A DNA stretch of 64,000 nt. Source: Mesobacillus jeotgali. GTDB lineage: Bacteria; Bacillota; Bacilli; Bacillales; Cytobacillaceae. A program made the position numbers and the translations under genes. This document shows positions 9,148 through 18,530 of this stretch, piece after piece; within the stretch, counting starts at the first letter, position 1; every line of letters starts with the position of its first letter. The notes beneath the pieces are model-generated. The model was not told where the DNA came from. It made no database searches and saw only the letters and a list, made by a program, of their open reading frames with translations. The stretch is from positions 3,714,001 through 3,778,000 of the forward strand of contig NZ_CP109811.1 in the NCBI RefSeq assembly GCF_014856545.2. Direction: 5' to 3'.

Positions 9148-9393
9148 ATGAACCATCGACAACAAGGACAAGGCTTGTACATCCCTATTCCCGGCCTGCC
9201 GGGAGGAGGCTTCCCGGGTGGTGGTTACCCTGGCGGCGGATATCCCGGCGGCGGTGGCCAATTTGACCAGAGACTAGACCGCCTTGAACGGCAGGTTCAA
9301 AGATTGAACAACCAGCTGGACCGGCTCGAGCGCAGGGTCGACAGGATTGAACGACGTTTGAATATACGCGATGACCAACAGTTTTTTTATTAG
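9148..9393 (+). CDS. Small Gly/Pro-rich protein with C-terminal coiled coil
   Basis: 81 residues in two parts: a low-complexity head (residues 11-36) of PGGGYPGGGY-type repeats, then a heptad-patterned helix (residues 38-75) rich in Leu, Arg and Glu, with three copies of RLDRLERQV/QLDRLERRV-like heptads. The ending QFFY is aromatic. RBS GAGGAGATGACCTGA precedes ATG 9148 and a strong terminator follows. This head-plus-coil layout is common in small Bacillus spore or surface-associated proteins, but no function can be assigned from sequence. Confidence 0.75.
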   Translation: MNHRQQGQGLYIPIPGLPGGGFPGGGYPGGGYPGGGGQFDQRLDRLERQVQRLNNQLDRLERRVDRIERRLNIRDDQQFFY

Positions 9394-9402
9394 GGTGCAT
9401 TA

Positions 9403-9432
9403 AAAATGGCCTTCATAACCGAAGGCCATTTT
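9403..9432. terminator. Bidirectional terminator
   Basis: A perfect 12-bp stem AAAATGGCCTTC/GAAGGCCATTTT lies between the small coiled-coil gene and the end of murJ/ytgP, usable in both directions. Confidence 0.88.
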
Positions 9433-9436
9433 CCTA

Positions 9437-11065
9437 TTAAACCGGCAGCCTTAACTTGCGCTTGATCTTGGTGACCCGGTCTCCGAATAGCCTGTCTACC
9501 AATTTGGTCCGGAATCCGAGGTAAAAATAAACCGCAGCCCCTACAAGTGCAGAGATTCCAATCAGCACAATCGACTGGAATTTTGCAGCCGGTGAAAGGA
9601 ATTGGACAAGCATTTCATAGAATGCCATCGTCACTCCTGCCATTAAACCAGAGAAAATCAATATCAGGAAAATTCTTCTCGTCACGAAGCCCATTGGATA
9701 TTTAGCGAATTTTTTAATTACAAACAAATTAATTAGGATTGCAGCGATATAGCCAAGAGCTGTTGACATTATCGCGCCCTGTGTTTCAAACACCTTAATT
9801 AATGGGATGTTGAATGTTAGCTTCACCAATAATCCCGTCAGCAAACTTAAAATCGTGAATCGCTGCTCGTTAATACCCTGCAGAATGGCTGCTGTTACAG
9901 TGAATAGTGCGAATAGGATAGCTACTGGTGCATAGGTTGTTAATACTTCAGTGCCCAGGTCGTTATGTGCATAGAAAACGGAATACATTGGTTCAGCTAG
10001 TATTGCGATCCCAATGGCAGCAGGTACTGTTAGATACATCAACACCTGGAAAGTCTGGTCAAGCTGCCGTCTCATACCCTTTCGGTCGTTTTCTGTAAAG
10101 GCCTTTGTAATGCTTGGTACCAGCGTCAATGAAAAGGCCGTAGCAAGAGAGACTGGTATGATAACAAGTTTATGCGATTGGAAATTCAAAACTGAAAATG
10201 CCGAACTTGCTTCATTTGAGCTAAATCCAATTGAAGTCATTGTTTTGGTAAAGGTCATCATATCAACAAACTGGAACAGAGGGTTGGCAATCCCGACAAA
10301 TACAAAAGGTGCTGCATACAGCAAGATTTCCTTATAGATATCCTTTAAGGAGATATCCATCGCCCTCTTGTCTTCTTCCAGCAGCTTATCTAAATGAGGC
10401 TTCCTTTTTACCCAGTACCAGGCCAGTACCCCAAGACTGCCAAGCGCTCCAATGAATGCAGCGAACGTGGCTACACTTACAGCGGTAACCATATCCCCCT
10501 CAAGTACATTCAGGACAACAAACGCCCCGGCCAGCACGAATACGATCCTGACTATTTGTTCTACAACCTGGGAAACTGCTGATGGTCCCATTGACTGATG
10601 TCCCTGGAAGAAACCGCGAATCAAGCTCATGAACGGAACAACAATCAAGGCAAAGCTGACCGCACGAATAACTGTCGTCACATCTGCAGCGGTTATTTTC
10701 ACATTTTCATCATTACTTGTATCCATGACAACTTCAGCAAGTCCGGGAGCAGTTACATACATAATCAAGAAAGATAAAATTCCGGTTGCCAGCATGACTG
10801 CCACACCAGACTTAAACAATTTCCTTCCGACCGCATACTCCTCAAGAGCATTGTATTTTGCTATGAACTTAGAAACAGCAAGCGGTACACCAGCTGTGGC
10901 AACACTAATGAAAATTGTATATGGAATGTAAGAGAAAGAGTATAATGCTGTCCCATACTCTCCCACAATCGCAAAAAAGGGAATAACATAAAATAACCCA
11001 AGCACTTTAGACAAAATCGTGCCAAGTGTCAATATGAACGTCCCTCTTAAAAGCTTTGATGACAT
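9437..11065 (-). CDS. murJ: MurJ/YtgP-type polysaccharide (lipid II) flippase
   Basis: 542 residues, MOP-superfamily membrane protein with about 14 hydrophobic segments. The first helix carries FILTLGTILSKVLGLFYVIP, typical of the PST/MurJ branch in Bacillus. B. subtilis YtgP at this locus functions as a lipid II flippase, moving the peptidoglycan precursor across the membrane. ATG 11065 is preferred because TAGGGA lies before it; an upstream in-frame TTG at 11083 has none. The C-terminus is basic (KIKRKLRLPV). The gene order with ytfP upstream on the other strand is as in B. subtilis. Confidence 0.88.
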   Translation of the reverse strand: MSSKLLRGTFILTLGTILSKVLGLFYVIPFFAIVGEYGTALYSFSYIPYTIFISVATAGVPLAVSKFIAKYNALEEYAVGRKLFKSGVAVMLATGILSFLIMYVTAPGLAEVVMDTSNDENVKITAADVTTVIRAVSFALIVVPFMSLIRGFFQGHQSMGPSAVSQVVEQIVRIVFVLAGAFVVLNVLEGDMVTAVSVATFAAFIGALGSLGVLAWYWVKRKPHLDKLLEEDKRAMDISLKDIYKEILLYAAPFVFVGIANPLFQFVDMMTFTKTMTSIGFSSNEASSAFSVLNFQSHKLVIIPVSLATAFSLTLVPSITKAFTENDRKGMRRQLDQTFQVLMYLTVPAAIGIAILAEPMYSVFYAHNDLGTEVLTTYAPVAILFALFTVTAAILQGINEQRFTILSLLTGLLVKLTFNIPLIKVFETQGAIMSTALGYIAAILINLFVIKKFAKYPMGFVTRRIFLILIFSGLMAGVTMAFYEMLVQFLSPAAKFQSIVLIGISALVGAAVYFYLGFRTKLVDRLFGDRVTKIKRKLRLPV

Positions 11066-11159
11066 AAAATCCCTACTTTTCAATCAATAAAATAAAAACA
11101 GATTACAAACTTGTATTTTACCATAAACACAAACAGACACTATGATATTTATCAATGGA

Positions 11160-11227
11160 TGCAGATTTTTCCTGCATCCTTGCTGCAGATATTTCCTGCA
11201 CCCCTGTCAGAAATTCCTGCATTCCCT
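11160..11227. repeat. Three-copy short repeat with TGCAG/CTGCA arms
   Basis: Three imperfect units containing TCCTGCA start near 11170, 11194 and 11215 (spacing 24 and 21). The first two are hairpin-like, with TGCAGATTTTTCCTGCA and TGCAGATATTTCCTGCA. They lie in the 316-base gap between the divergent genes murJ and ytfP. Function is unknown; no gene is seen in the gap. Confidence 0.55.
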
Positions 11228-11381
11228 AGTTTACTCCTTCTCCAGGCTGACTGCCAGTTTTCCGGCTGGGAATTCGTTTGAATAACCTCATTTATGACAA
11301 TGTTTTTAGTGAAGAGTTGCATTATAATAATAAAAGTGCTGAAATGAGTTAAAAAAAGTGAAACGAAAAGTTGGTGAAGCA

Positions 11382-12650
11382 ATGAAATACGATGTAATCG
11401 TCCTTGGCGGCGGTCCATCTGGCTTGATGGCTGCGATTGCTGCTGGTGAGAAAGGCGCAAAGGTGCTGCTGATCGACAAAGGAGACAAGCTTGGCCGAAA
11501 GCTGGCGATATCCGGAGGGGGCCGCTGCAATGTGACCAATCGGCTGCCAGTGGATGAAATCATTAAACATATACCCGGAAATGGGCGCTTTTTATACAGC
11601 GCGCTCTCCATTTTCAGTAATGAAGATATCATTTCATTTTTCGAAGGGCTTGGCATCCAGCTGAAAGAAGAGGATCACGGCCGGATGTTCCCGGTAAGTG
11701 ACAAAGCTCAATCTGTTGTTGATGCCCTTTTATCAAAGCTAAAAGAATTAAAGGTAGAAATCAAGACGAACACTCCTGTTGCACATGTGCACTATAAGGA
11801 TGGCAAGGCGGAGTCTGTTGAATTAAAGAATGGTGAAGTGTTCTATGCAGGCAGCGTCATCATTGCTGTCGGCGGAAAATCAGTGCCACATACCGGATCC
11901 ACTGGTGATGGATATGCGTGGGCGGAGAAAGCGGGACATACGATTACGCAATTGTTCCCTACCGAAGTGCCGGTGACCTCAGCTGAACCATTTATAAAAG
12001 AAAAGGTTCTCCAGGGGCTTTCGCTGAGGGGAGTCGCACTCAGCGTACTTAATCCCAAGGGTAAAGCGCTGATCACTCACAAAATGGATATGATTTTCAC
12101 CCACTTCGGCATCAGCGGTCCTGCGGTTCTCCGCTGCAGCCAGTTCGTCGTCAAGGCGATGCAAAAGTGGAATCTGAAAGAAGTCGTCATGTCCCTTGAT
12201 GCCCTTCCCGATATGAAAGAGGAAGAATTGTTCCAGGAAATTAATAAACTGATCAAGGCCGAGCCGAAAAAAGCGGTGAAGAATTTGCTTAAAGGGCTGT
12301 TGCCCGAGCGTTACCTGATGTTCCTGCTGGAGCGCAATGAAATCGACCCGGCAATGCAGGGCGGACAGCTGGGCCATGAAAAAATCAGAAGTTTCGCCAA
12401 GTCTGTAAAGCAGTTCGAATTCAAGGTCAACGGCACCCTGCCGCTTGATAAGGCCTTTGTCACCGGTGGAGGCGTATCCGTCAAGGAAGTCGAGCCGCAA
12501 ACTATGGCATCCAAGAAAGCAGAAGGCCTGTATTTTTGCGGAGAAATCCTCGATATCCACGGCTATACTGGAGGCTACAATATTACCTCCGCCCTTGTCA
12601 CCGGCCGACTTGCGGGATCTAATGCCGGGGAATATGCGCTGCAACAATAA
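11382..12650 (+). CDS. ytfP: HI0933-family FAD flavoprotein YtfP
   Basis: 422 residues, BaiN/HI0933-like NAD(P)/FAD-dependent oxidoreductase. The N-terminal dinucleotide-binding motif is [21 protein letters not shown], followed by [16 protein letters not shown] (about 43-58), a family signature. The FAD-closing motif near the C-terminus is [17 protein letters not shown]. The physiological substrate is not known for the YtfP branch. ATG 11382 is preferred over a GTG at 11358 because TTGGTGA lies at good spacing and family proteins begin MKYDVIVLG. It is a single plus-strand gene ending beside a 52-bp repeat array. Confidence 0.88.
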   Translation: MKYDVIVLGGGPSGLMAAIAAGEKGAKVLLIDKGDKLGRKLAISGGGRCNVTNRLPVDEIIKHIPGNGRFLYSALSIFSNEDIISFFEGLGIQLKEEDHGRMFPVSDKAQSVVDALLSKLKELKVEIKTNTPVAHVHYKDGKAESVELKNGEVFYAGSVIIAVGGKSVPHTGSTGDGYAWAEKAGHTITQLFPTEVPVTSAEPFIKEKVLQGLSLRGVALSVLNPKGKALITHKMDMIFTHFGISGPAVLRCSQFVVKAMQKWNLKEVVMSLDALPDMKEEELFQEINKLIKAEPKKAVKNLLKGLLPERYLMFLLERNEIDPAMQGGQLGHEKIRSFAKSVKQFEFKVNGTLPLDKAFVTGGGVSVKEVEPQTMASKKAEGLYFCGEILDIHGYTGGYNITSALVTGRLAGSNAGEYALQQ

Positions 12651-12661
12651 GTAAATGGCTA

Positions 12662-12885
12662 AGTGTCCGTCATTGTTTTTTTGACGGACACTTTTACTTA
12701 TTACCCACCTGTTTTTGTCCGTCATGGGCTTGATGACGGACACTTTTGCCGGTTTCCCGCCTATTTCTGTCCGTCATGGGCTTGATGACGGACACTTTTG
12801 TATGTTTCCCGCCTATTTCTGTCCGTCATGGGCTTGATGACGGACACTTTTGCCGGTTTCCCACCAGTTTCTGTCCGATATCCTA
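12662..12885. repeat. 52-bp tandem array I (hairpin family)
   Basis: GTCC(G) of each unit starts at 12665, 12717, 12769, 12821 and 12873, an exact 52-bp period. Each full unit has an inverted repeat GTCCGTCAT...ATGACGGAC followed by ACTTTT, so it resembles an intrinsic terminator; the last unit is truncated. The array separates the convergent genes ytfP and cse60. The same unit recurs at 37.6-38.0 kb. Confidence 0.9.
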
Positions 12886-12913
12886 AAATAAAACAAAGCC
12901 TGAGTGAAATCAC

Positions 12914-13099
12914 TCAGGCTCTGTACACAACCATAGCTGAAAAACAGTAGATCTGTTCTTCGTCCTCTTCTTCTGGTATGACCGCGACATTGTATTTAAT
13001 GTCCAAGAGTTTTTTCTCATCAAGTTTCTCCAGAAAGCGGTTCATATCCTGTTCTAAATCTTTTTCATGTTCATGATCAAATACTCTGACCTGGATCAA
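12914..13099 (-). CDS. cse60: Sporulation protein Cse60
   Basis: 61 residues, small acidic protein matching B. subtilis Cse60 (YteV), a sigma-E controlled sporulation protein of unknown biochemical role. The core reads IQVRVFDHEHEKDLEQ, then a C-terminal strand IYCFSAMVVY. The start is set to the TTG at 13099: AAGGAAGGG lies eight bases before it and the resulting length equals the family length, whereas the ATG at 13129 has no ribosome site. It sits between repeat array I and the rhodanese gene, the same neighbourhood as in B. subtilis. Confidence 0.82.
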   Translation of the reverse strand: MIQVRVFDHEHEKDLEQDMNRFLEKLDEKKLLDIKYNVAVIPEEEDEEQIYCFSAMVVYRA

Positions 13100-13156
13100 G
13101 GTTAGTCGCCCTTCCTTTTTAACATCCATTCTGGCCAGATTTTCAGAATTTTATAA

Positions 13157-13468
13157 TTATGGACGTTTTGTTTCTCCGCCCCAGCTCATCATACCGCCAA
13201 CCATGTTGCGGACTTTGTAGCCTTGCTCGTTCATGTAATGGCAAACGTTGCCGCTGCGTGCGCTTGAACGGCAGATGAAGATGTATTCCTTGTCCTTGTC
13301 GAATTCGTTCAGTCTTTCAGGAATCTCCCCCATTGGCACGTGCTTAGCTCCAGGAATCATACCTGATTCGACTTCATCATGTTCACGTACATCAACCATT
13401 TCTGGCTTTTCGCCAGCTTCCAGCTTCTTTTGAAGTTCTTCCGGAGAGATAGTCTCAATTTTATTCAT
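13157..13468 (-). CDS. ytwF: Single-domain rhodanese (YtwF-like)
   Basis: 103 residues forming one rhodanese domain. The active-site loop is FICRSSARSGN with the persulfide-carrying Cys near residue 71; MVDVREHDEVESGMIPGAKH (about 20-39) is the usual CH2A motif. Such proteins shuttle sulfane sulfur. RBS GGAGG precedes ATG 13468. The gene lies downstream of leuS in the direction of transcription, but the leuS terminator at 13.61 kb separates them, so it probably has its own promoter in the 170-base gap. Confidence 0.88.
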   Translation of the reverse strand: MNKIETISPEELQKKLEAGEKPEMVDVREHDEVESGMIPGAKHVPMGEIPERLNEFDKDKEYIFICRSSARSGNVCHYMNEQGYKVRNMVGGMMSWGGETKRP

Positions 13469-13609
13469 TAGTCATTTCCTCCATTTTTAATAAAATTCAT
13501 CCCTATAAAGGATTCAATACCCTATTATTGTATTTTCCCCTATTTATTATATAAAAACTCTTTTAATAATACAAAGAATAAACCTCTTGGGGTATATTAC
13601 TATTTTAAA

Positions 13610-13635
13610 CAAAGGACCGCCTAGGCGATCCTTTG
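13610..13635 (-). terminator. Terminator after leuS
   Basis: The near-perfect hairpin AAAGGATCGCC/GGCGGTCCTTT is followed by TTTGTTT on the minus strand, just after the leuS stop codon. Confidence 0.75.
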
Positions 13636-13645
13636 CTAGTACATA

Positions 13646-16060
13646 TTAGTTAGCAACGATATTGACAAGCTTTCCTGGTACAGCAATCACTTTACGGACT
13701 GTTTTGCCGTCGATTTGTTCTTTGACAGCAACATCACCCATTGCGATCTGCTCAAGTGTTTCTCTGTTCGCGTCTGCCGGTACCATCATTTTCGCTTTGA
13801 TTTTACCGTTTACCTGGACAACGATTTCGACTTCATCGTCGACTAGCTTGGCTTCATCATAGGCTGGCCATGCTGCATATGTGATTGACTCACTGTGGCC
13901 AAGCTTAGCCCAAAGCTCTTCTGCGATATGCGGTGTAATCGGCGCCAGCATTTTTACAAAGCCTTCAACGTATGCTGTTGGAAGCTCTTCGGCTTTATAT
14001 GCTTCATTGATGAAGACCATCATCTGAGAAATCGCTGTATTGAAACGAAGCCCTTCATAATCTTCCGTCACCTTTTTAACAGTCTGATGGTAGACCTTCT
14101 CAAGGTTCGTGTTTTCAACATCCTTTATTTTCTCATTCAAGCTGCCGTTTTCATTGACAAACAGGCGCCAGATTCGGTCAAGGAAGCGTCGTGATCCGTC
14201 CAGACCATTTGTAGACCATGCGATGGATGCTTCAAGCGGCCCCATGAACATTTCATAAAGACGAAGCGTATCTGCACCGTGGCTTTCTACAATTTCATCC
14301 GGGTTGACGACATTACCTTTAGATTTGCTCATCTTTTCGTTATTTTCACCAAGAATCATTCCCTGGTTGAAAAGCTTCTGGAACGGTTCCTTCGTGTGGA
14401 CAACTCCCACATCGTAAAGGACCTTGTGCCAGAAACGAGCGTACAGCAAGTGAAGTACCGCATGCTCCGCTCCACCGATATAAATATCAACCGGAAGCCA
14501 TTGCTTTAATTTTTCCTTATCAGCAAGTGCCTTGTCGTTCTTTGGATCGATATAGCGCAGATAGTACCAGCAGCTGCCACCCCATTGCGGCATCGTATTC
14601 GTTTCCCTGCGGCCTTTTTTGCCTGTTTCAGGATCCACAACATTCACCCAGTCATCGATATTGGCAAGTGGAGACTCCCCTGTGCCAGAAGGCTTGATAT
14701 CCGTCGTTTTAGGAAGAACTAAAGGCAACTGGTCTTCAGGTACAGCGGACATTGTTCCATCTTCCCAGTGGATGATTGGAATTGGCTCTCCCCAGTAGCG
14801 CTGGCGGCTGAACAGCCAATCGCGAAGGCGGTAGGTGACCTTTTTCGTACCAATGCCTTTTTCCTCAAGCCACGCAATCATCTTGCTGATGCCCTCTTCT
14901 TTGTTCGTGCCGTTAAGGAATTCAGAATTGATGTGCTCGCCATCACCAGTGTAGGCTTCTTTTTCGATGTTTCCGCCGGCAACGACTTCCTTGATTTCCA
15001 AATCGAATTTTTTGGCAAACTCGTAGTCGCGCTCATCATGTCCTGGTACTGCCATGATTGCACCTGTACCATATGAAGCCAGCACATAGTCAGCGATCCA
15101 GATTGGCATTTTTTCGCCGTTCGCCGGGTTGATTGCGTAAGCGCCAGTGAAGACACCCGTTTTGTCCTTCGCAAGGTCCGTACGCTCAAGGTCGCTCTTG
15201 CTCTTAATTTCATCGATATATTTTTCGACTGCAGCCTTCTGCTCGGCTGTCGTGATTTTATCAACAAGCTGATGTTCTGGTGCAAGGACCGCATAAGTTG
15301 CGCCGAAAAGTGTATCTGGACGAGTTGTGAATACAGTGAATGTTCCTTCATGTCCTTCGATGTTGAACGTGATTTCGGCACCTTCTGAACGGCCGATCCA
15401 ATTGCGCTGCATATCCTTCAGGCTTTCCGGCCAATCAAGCAAATCCAGATCCTCAAGCAGGCGGTCTGCATAGGCAGTGATTTTCAACATCCACTGTCTC
15501 ATCGGACGGCGCTCTACCGGGTGGCCTCCGCGTTCACTTTTTCCATCGATTACTTCTTCGTTCGCTAAAACAGTTCCAAGTGCCGGGCACCAGTTAACTG
15601 CTACTTCATCAATGTAGGCAAGGCCTTTTTCATAAAGCTTAAGGAAAATCCATTGCGTCCATTTGTAGTATTCAGGATCTGTTGTGTTGACTTCGCGGTC
15701 CCAATCGTATGAAAAACCTAATGCCTTGATCTGGCGGCGGAACGTGTTGATGTTCTGCTCCGTGAATTCAGCCGGGTCATTTCCTGTATCCAATGCATAC
15801 TGCTCTGCAGGAAGGCCGAACGCGTCCCAGCCCATTGGATGAAGGACGTTGAAGCCCTGCATCCTTTTCATGCGTGAAAGGATGTCAGTCGCTGTGTAAC
15901 CTTCCGGGTGTCCAACGTGAAGGCCGGCACCAGATGGATACGGGAACATATCAAGCGCGTAGAACTTCTCTTTCCCTTTATCTTCAGTTGTTTTGAACGT
16001 TTTGTTCTGTTCCCAATGCGATTGCCATTTTTTCTCGATTTCCTGATGGTTAAAACTCAT
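13646..16060 (-). CDS. leuS: Leucyl-tRNA synthetase
   Basis: 804 residues, class I synthetase. The HIGH motif appears as [10 protein letters not shown] (about 50) and the KMSKS motif as EKMSKSKGN (about 575); the editing domain is present ([11 protein letters not shown], about 247). It charges tRNA-Leu and is cytoplasmic. The start is ATG 16060, nine bases after AGGAGG; an in-frame TTG two codons upstream is too close to the ribosome site. Expression should be governed by the leucine T-box in the leader. Length and domains are complete. Confidence 0.97.
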   Translation of the reverse strand: MSFNHQEIEKKWQSHWEQNKTFKTTEDKGKEKFYALDMFPYPSGAGLHVGHPEGYTATDILSRMKRMQGFNVLHPMGWDAFGLPAEQYALDTGNDPAEFTEQNINTFRRQIKALGFSYDWDREVNTTDPEYYKWTQWIFLKLYEKGLAYIDEVAVNWCPALGTVLANEEVIDGKSERGGHPVERRPMRQWMLKITAYADRLLEDLDLLDWPESLKDMQRNWIGRSEGAEITFNIEGHEGTFTVFTTRPDTLFGATYAVLAPEHQLVDKITTAEQKAAVEKYIDEIKSKSDLERTDLAKDKTGVFTGAYAINPANGEKMPIWIADYVLASYGTGAIMAVPGHDERDYEFAKKFDLEIKEVVAGGNIEKEAYTGDGEHINSEFLNGTNKEEGISKMIAWLEEKGIGTKKVTYRLRDWLFSRQRYWGEPIPIIHWEDGTMSAVPEDQLPLVLPKTTDIKPSGTGESPLANIDDWVNVVDPETGKKGRRETNTMPQWGGSCWYYLRYIDPKNDKALADKEKLKQWLPVDIYIGGAEHAVLHLLYARFWHKVLYDVGVVHTKEPFQKLFNQGMILGENNEKMSKSKGNVVNPDEIVESHGADTLRLYEMFMGPLEASIAWSTNGLDGSRRFLDRIWRLFVNENGSLNEKIKDVENTNLEKVYHQTVKKVTEDYEGLRFNTAISQMMVFINEAYKAEELPTAYVEGFVKMLAPITPHIAEELWAKLGHSESITYAAWPAYDEAKLVDDEVEIVVQVNGKIKAKMMVPADANRETLEQIAMGDVAVKEQIDGKTVRKVIAVPGKLVNIVAN

Positions 16061-16082
16061 CGTCAATGTCCTCCTGTTTTAA

Positions 16083-16372
16083 GTTCGATTTATTTTGCGG
16101 ATGGGATTTTCTTTTTAAAAAACAAAAAACTCCCGTCCCTGTAAAAGGGACGAGAGGCTATGTATGATCTCCCGCGGTACCACCCAAATTAGTGTGCAAC
16201 ACTCGCTTCATTCATCCTTAACGCGGAAAACGGCAAACGCTACTTGTGTGTTCACGTCTGCGACTCAAAGGCGAGTTCATGATGGACCCGTCTGGCTTGC
16301 ACCAACCGCCAGCTCTCTTGCACAGGTTTTACACCACTACTACTCCTTGTCAAAGTCTTTCGTTATGATATA
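16083..16372 (-). promoter_or_regulatory. T-box riboswitch (leucine) before leuS
   Basis: The minus-strand leader carries the T-box core GGGTGGTACCGCG (window 16172-16190), an AGTAGTAGTGGTG segment in stem I, and the likely specifier codon CTC in ATGAACTCGCC just before the base of stem I, agreeing with leucine. A terminator hairpin CTCTCGTCCCT/AGGGACGGGAG followed by TTTTTTG lies at 16130-16156. Uncharged tRNA-Leu should favour the antiterminator and allow leuS transcription. Confidence 0.9.
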
Positions 16373-16377
16373 GAGAT

Positions 16378-16406
16378 ATTGTAATAAAATTCCCTTCCAT
16401 ATGCAA
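16378..16406 (-). promoter_or_regulatory. Sigma-A promoter of the leuS leader
   Basis: Minus strand TTGCAT, 17-base spacer, TACAAT. It lies just upstream of T-box stem I, so transcription would begin near 16371. Confidence 0.75.
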
Positions 16407-16514
16407 GCGGGTACGAAATAAATGATTATGGAGACTAGTTTATGACTGTATCATTTGTTTGGTGTGGGATTTTGAAAGGAGATTCGGACACAAAATTGGT
16501 AAAAAATGCTGAGA

Positions 16515-16617
16515 ATTTCCAGTTTGCGAATAAAGCAATACTTTTTGCGAATAAATCTCCTTTTTTGCGAACAAATGCATTTATTTGCGAATAAACATAC
16601 CTTATTTGCGATTAAGA
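16515..16617. repeat. 20-21 bp tandem array (TTTGCGA family), copy 1
   Basis: Five units of TTTGCGAATAAA-like sequence start at 16523, 16544, 16564, 16584 and 16605 (spacing 21, 20, 20, 21). The first unit is preceded by TTTCCAG, as in the second array near 23.7 kb. The array fills most of the gap between the leuS promoter and the NERD gene. Confidence 0.85.
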
Positions 16618-16726
16618 AATATTTTCTAAGAGTCTTAATACTATTTTTTATGAAGAGAGAGTTTTCTCACTGAATTCATATATTAAAAGAGGTAAAATTT
16701 GATTAAGATGAAAAGGAGTGATGTAC

Positions 16727-17698
16727 TTGATATTAAAAAAGAGGACAATCCCAGTGAAAATTCTAATTTATGAAGCAGTAGTGAAAAGGCTACCCTTTAA
16801 TCATCCCCGTAAAAAGGATTTCCAGACAAAATTGATGAAATTAAAGGCTGGATACAAAGGGGAAGTTGATTTGGACTATTATCTTTCTCAACTTCCAGAA
16901 AAGGAATATATTCTCCTCCAAGGCTTGAGAATTCCTCATTTAAAGACCCACTTTCAAATCGATACCCTTCTTCTATATCCTTCATTTTTTATTAATTTCG
17001 AATCCAAAAACTACGCAGGCGAAATTGACATTGATATAGCATTTGATCAATTAATCAGAACGATTGATGGAAAACAAGATATATATGGGAATCCCATTTT
17101 ACAGGCGAAGACCCAAACCACAAATTTAATCACCTGGCTTAATAACAATTCCTTCTCCTTCCCGCCTATAGAGTATTTCGTCACCATCAGCAGCTCCCAA
17201 ACAATGATTAAAAACTCAAACAAGTCTCCAGAAGTATTCTATAGACTTTGCCGCACCGCGCGCGCGCTTTATAAAATTGAGGAAGTGAAATTAAAATATA
17301 AATCCGAAACTCTCACAATAAAGGACCTAAAGAAGATTGCTCACAAATTAATAAAATCCGATCAGCCACTAATCATTAATCCAAAAGAATTGAATCTCCC
17401 GCTTACTGATTTGACAAAAGGAATCCAATGTCCTGAATGTCAGGTATTTGGGATGAAAAGAATTCATGGAAATTGGCTATGTTCCTCTTGCGGCCACCTT
17501 TCAAAAACTGCCCATATCTCCGCTATTAAAGACTTTTTTCTATTACATGGTTTTTCCATTAATAATAGACAGCTTCGTGACTTTTTAGGCATTGACTCTG
17601 TTGATCTTGCTACTCATATATTAAAGTCGCTTAATCTTATCTCTACCGGATCAAAGAAAAACAAAACATATTCCCCGCCGCCAGATTTTTTCAAATGA
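16727..17698 (+). CDS. NERD-domain protein with C-terminal zinc ribbon
   Basis: 323 residues. The N-terminal half holds a nuclease-related domain: GYKGEVDLDYYLSQL (about 44-58), then HFQIDTLLLYPSFFINFESKN (about 78-98, described as a D and an E-x-K on adjacent strands), and NPILQAKTQ (about 121), the NP-x-x-Q motif. A zinc ribbon follows, CPEC then 14 residues and CSSCG (about 235-256). NERD proteins are presumed nucleases or DNA-associated factors of unknown role. TTG 16727 is chosen because AAGGAG lies 9-10 bases upstream; the ATG at 16721 is too near. Base composition is more AT-rich than its neighbours, hinting at transfer. Confidence 0.78.
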   Translation: MILKKRTIPVKILIYEAVVKRLPFNHPRKKDFQTKLMKLKAGYKGEVDLDYYLSQLPEKEYILLQGLRIPHLKTHFQIDTLLLYPSFFINFESKNYAGEIDIDIAFDQLIRTIDGKQDIYGNPILQAKTQTTNLITWLNNNSFSFPPIEYFVTISSSQTMIKNSNKSPEVFYRLCRTARALYKIEEVKLKYKSETLTIKDLKKIAHKLIKSDQPLIINPKELNLPLTDLTKGIQCPECQVFGMKRIHGNWLCSSCGHLSKTAHISAIKDFFLLHGFSINNRQLRDFLGIDSVDLATHILKSLNLISTGSKKNKTYSPPPDFFK

Positions 17699-17700
17699 AC

Positions 17701-17735
17701 AAAAAAACCAGCCTCCCATAGGGAAAGCCGGTTTG
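17701..17735. terminator. Terminator between the NERD gene and bdhA
   Basis: The imperfect stem AAACCGGCTTTCCC/GGGAGGCTGGTTT is followed on the minus strand by TTTTTTTG. It serves bdhA and possibly the convergent NERD gene. Confidence 0.75.
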
Positions 17736-17738
17736 AAC

Positions 17739-18515
17739 TTACTGAATTGTATATCCTCCGTCAATGACTGCAGCCTGGCCAGTGATTCCTTTCGCAGCAT
17801 CACTGGCGAGGAACATAACATAACTGGCGATTTCATCGACAGCCAGCAGCCGTTTTTGCGGCACAAGCGGAAAAATGACTTCTTCAAGTACTTTTTCAAG
17901 TGGTACATTCCGTGTTTCTGCAAGGCTGCAAAGCTGGTTGCGCACAAGCGGTGTGTCAACATACCCGGGGCAGACTGCGTTTACTGTGATGCCGTGCTCA
18001 GCCGTTTCGAGTGCGGCCACCTTTGTCAATCCAATCACACCGTGCTTGGCGCTATTGTATGCTGCTTTTCCGGCAAATCCAACAAGCCCATTGATGGATG
18101 CCATGTTGATCACCCTGCCAGAACCCTGCTTTTTCATGACTGGCAGCACATGCTTCAAAGTTATGAATGGAGCAGTTAGCATCACTTTTATCAGCAGCTC
18201 AAATTTTTCCGTTGGGAAGTCTTCGATCGTGGAGACATATTGCAAGCCTGCATTATTGATGAGAACATCGACAGTACCAAAGTGCTCAAGGCATTTTGCA
18301 ACTGACTCCTTGATGTCTTTTTCGCTGGTAACATCGCATTTAAAGCCAGCGGCATCATGCCCTATTTCACGCAGACTTGCAGCCGCCTTCTCCACAGCTT
18401 CTTCCTGTAAATCTGACAAAAATACCTTTCCGCCCTGCTCAGCAAAACTCTTGGCGATCTCATACCCGATTCCCTGGGCGGCACCGGTAATCATCACAAC
18501 TTTATCTTTTACCAT
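17739..18515 (-). CDS. bdhA: 3-hydroxybutyrate dehydrogenase (SDR family)
   Basis: 258 residues, classical short-chain dehydrogenase. The NAD-binding motif is TGAAQGIGYEIA (about 9-20), NNAG is at about 88, and the catalytic YNSAK is at about 154 with the preceding Ser in NMASINGL. Sequence and context (a GntP permease upstream and a sigma-54 activator) fit D-3-hydroxybutyrate dehydrogenase, which yields acetoacetate. RBS AAAGGAGA precedes ATG 18515. The gap of 15 bases from the permease gene indicates one transcript. The substrate is inferred from family and context. Confidence 0.85.
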   Translation of the reverse strand: MVKDKVVMITGAAQGIGYEIAKSFAEQGGKVFLSDLQEEAVEKAAASLREIGHDAAGFKCDVTSEKDIKESVAKCLEHFGTVDVLINNAGLQYVSTIEDFPTEKFELLIKVMLTAPFITLKHVLPVMKKQGSGRVINMASINGLVGFAGKAAYNSAKHGVIGLTKVAALETAEHGITVNAVCPGYVDTPLVRNQLCSLAETRNVPLEKVLEEVIFPLVPQKRLLAVDEIASYVMFLASDAAKGITGQAAVIDGGYTIQ

Positions 18516-18530
18516 TGGAATCTCCTTTCA

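Noticed and set aside
11160..11227. Terminator for a gene on either strand
   Set aside because: The three TGCAG/CTGCA hairpins lie between divergent genes, so no transcript is expected to end there; listed as a repeat instead.
12662..12885. CRISPR array
   Set aside because: Units repeat over their whole 52-bp length with no variable spacers, and no cas genes are present. The same holds for the arrays at 37.6 and 47.4 kb.
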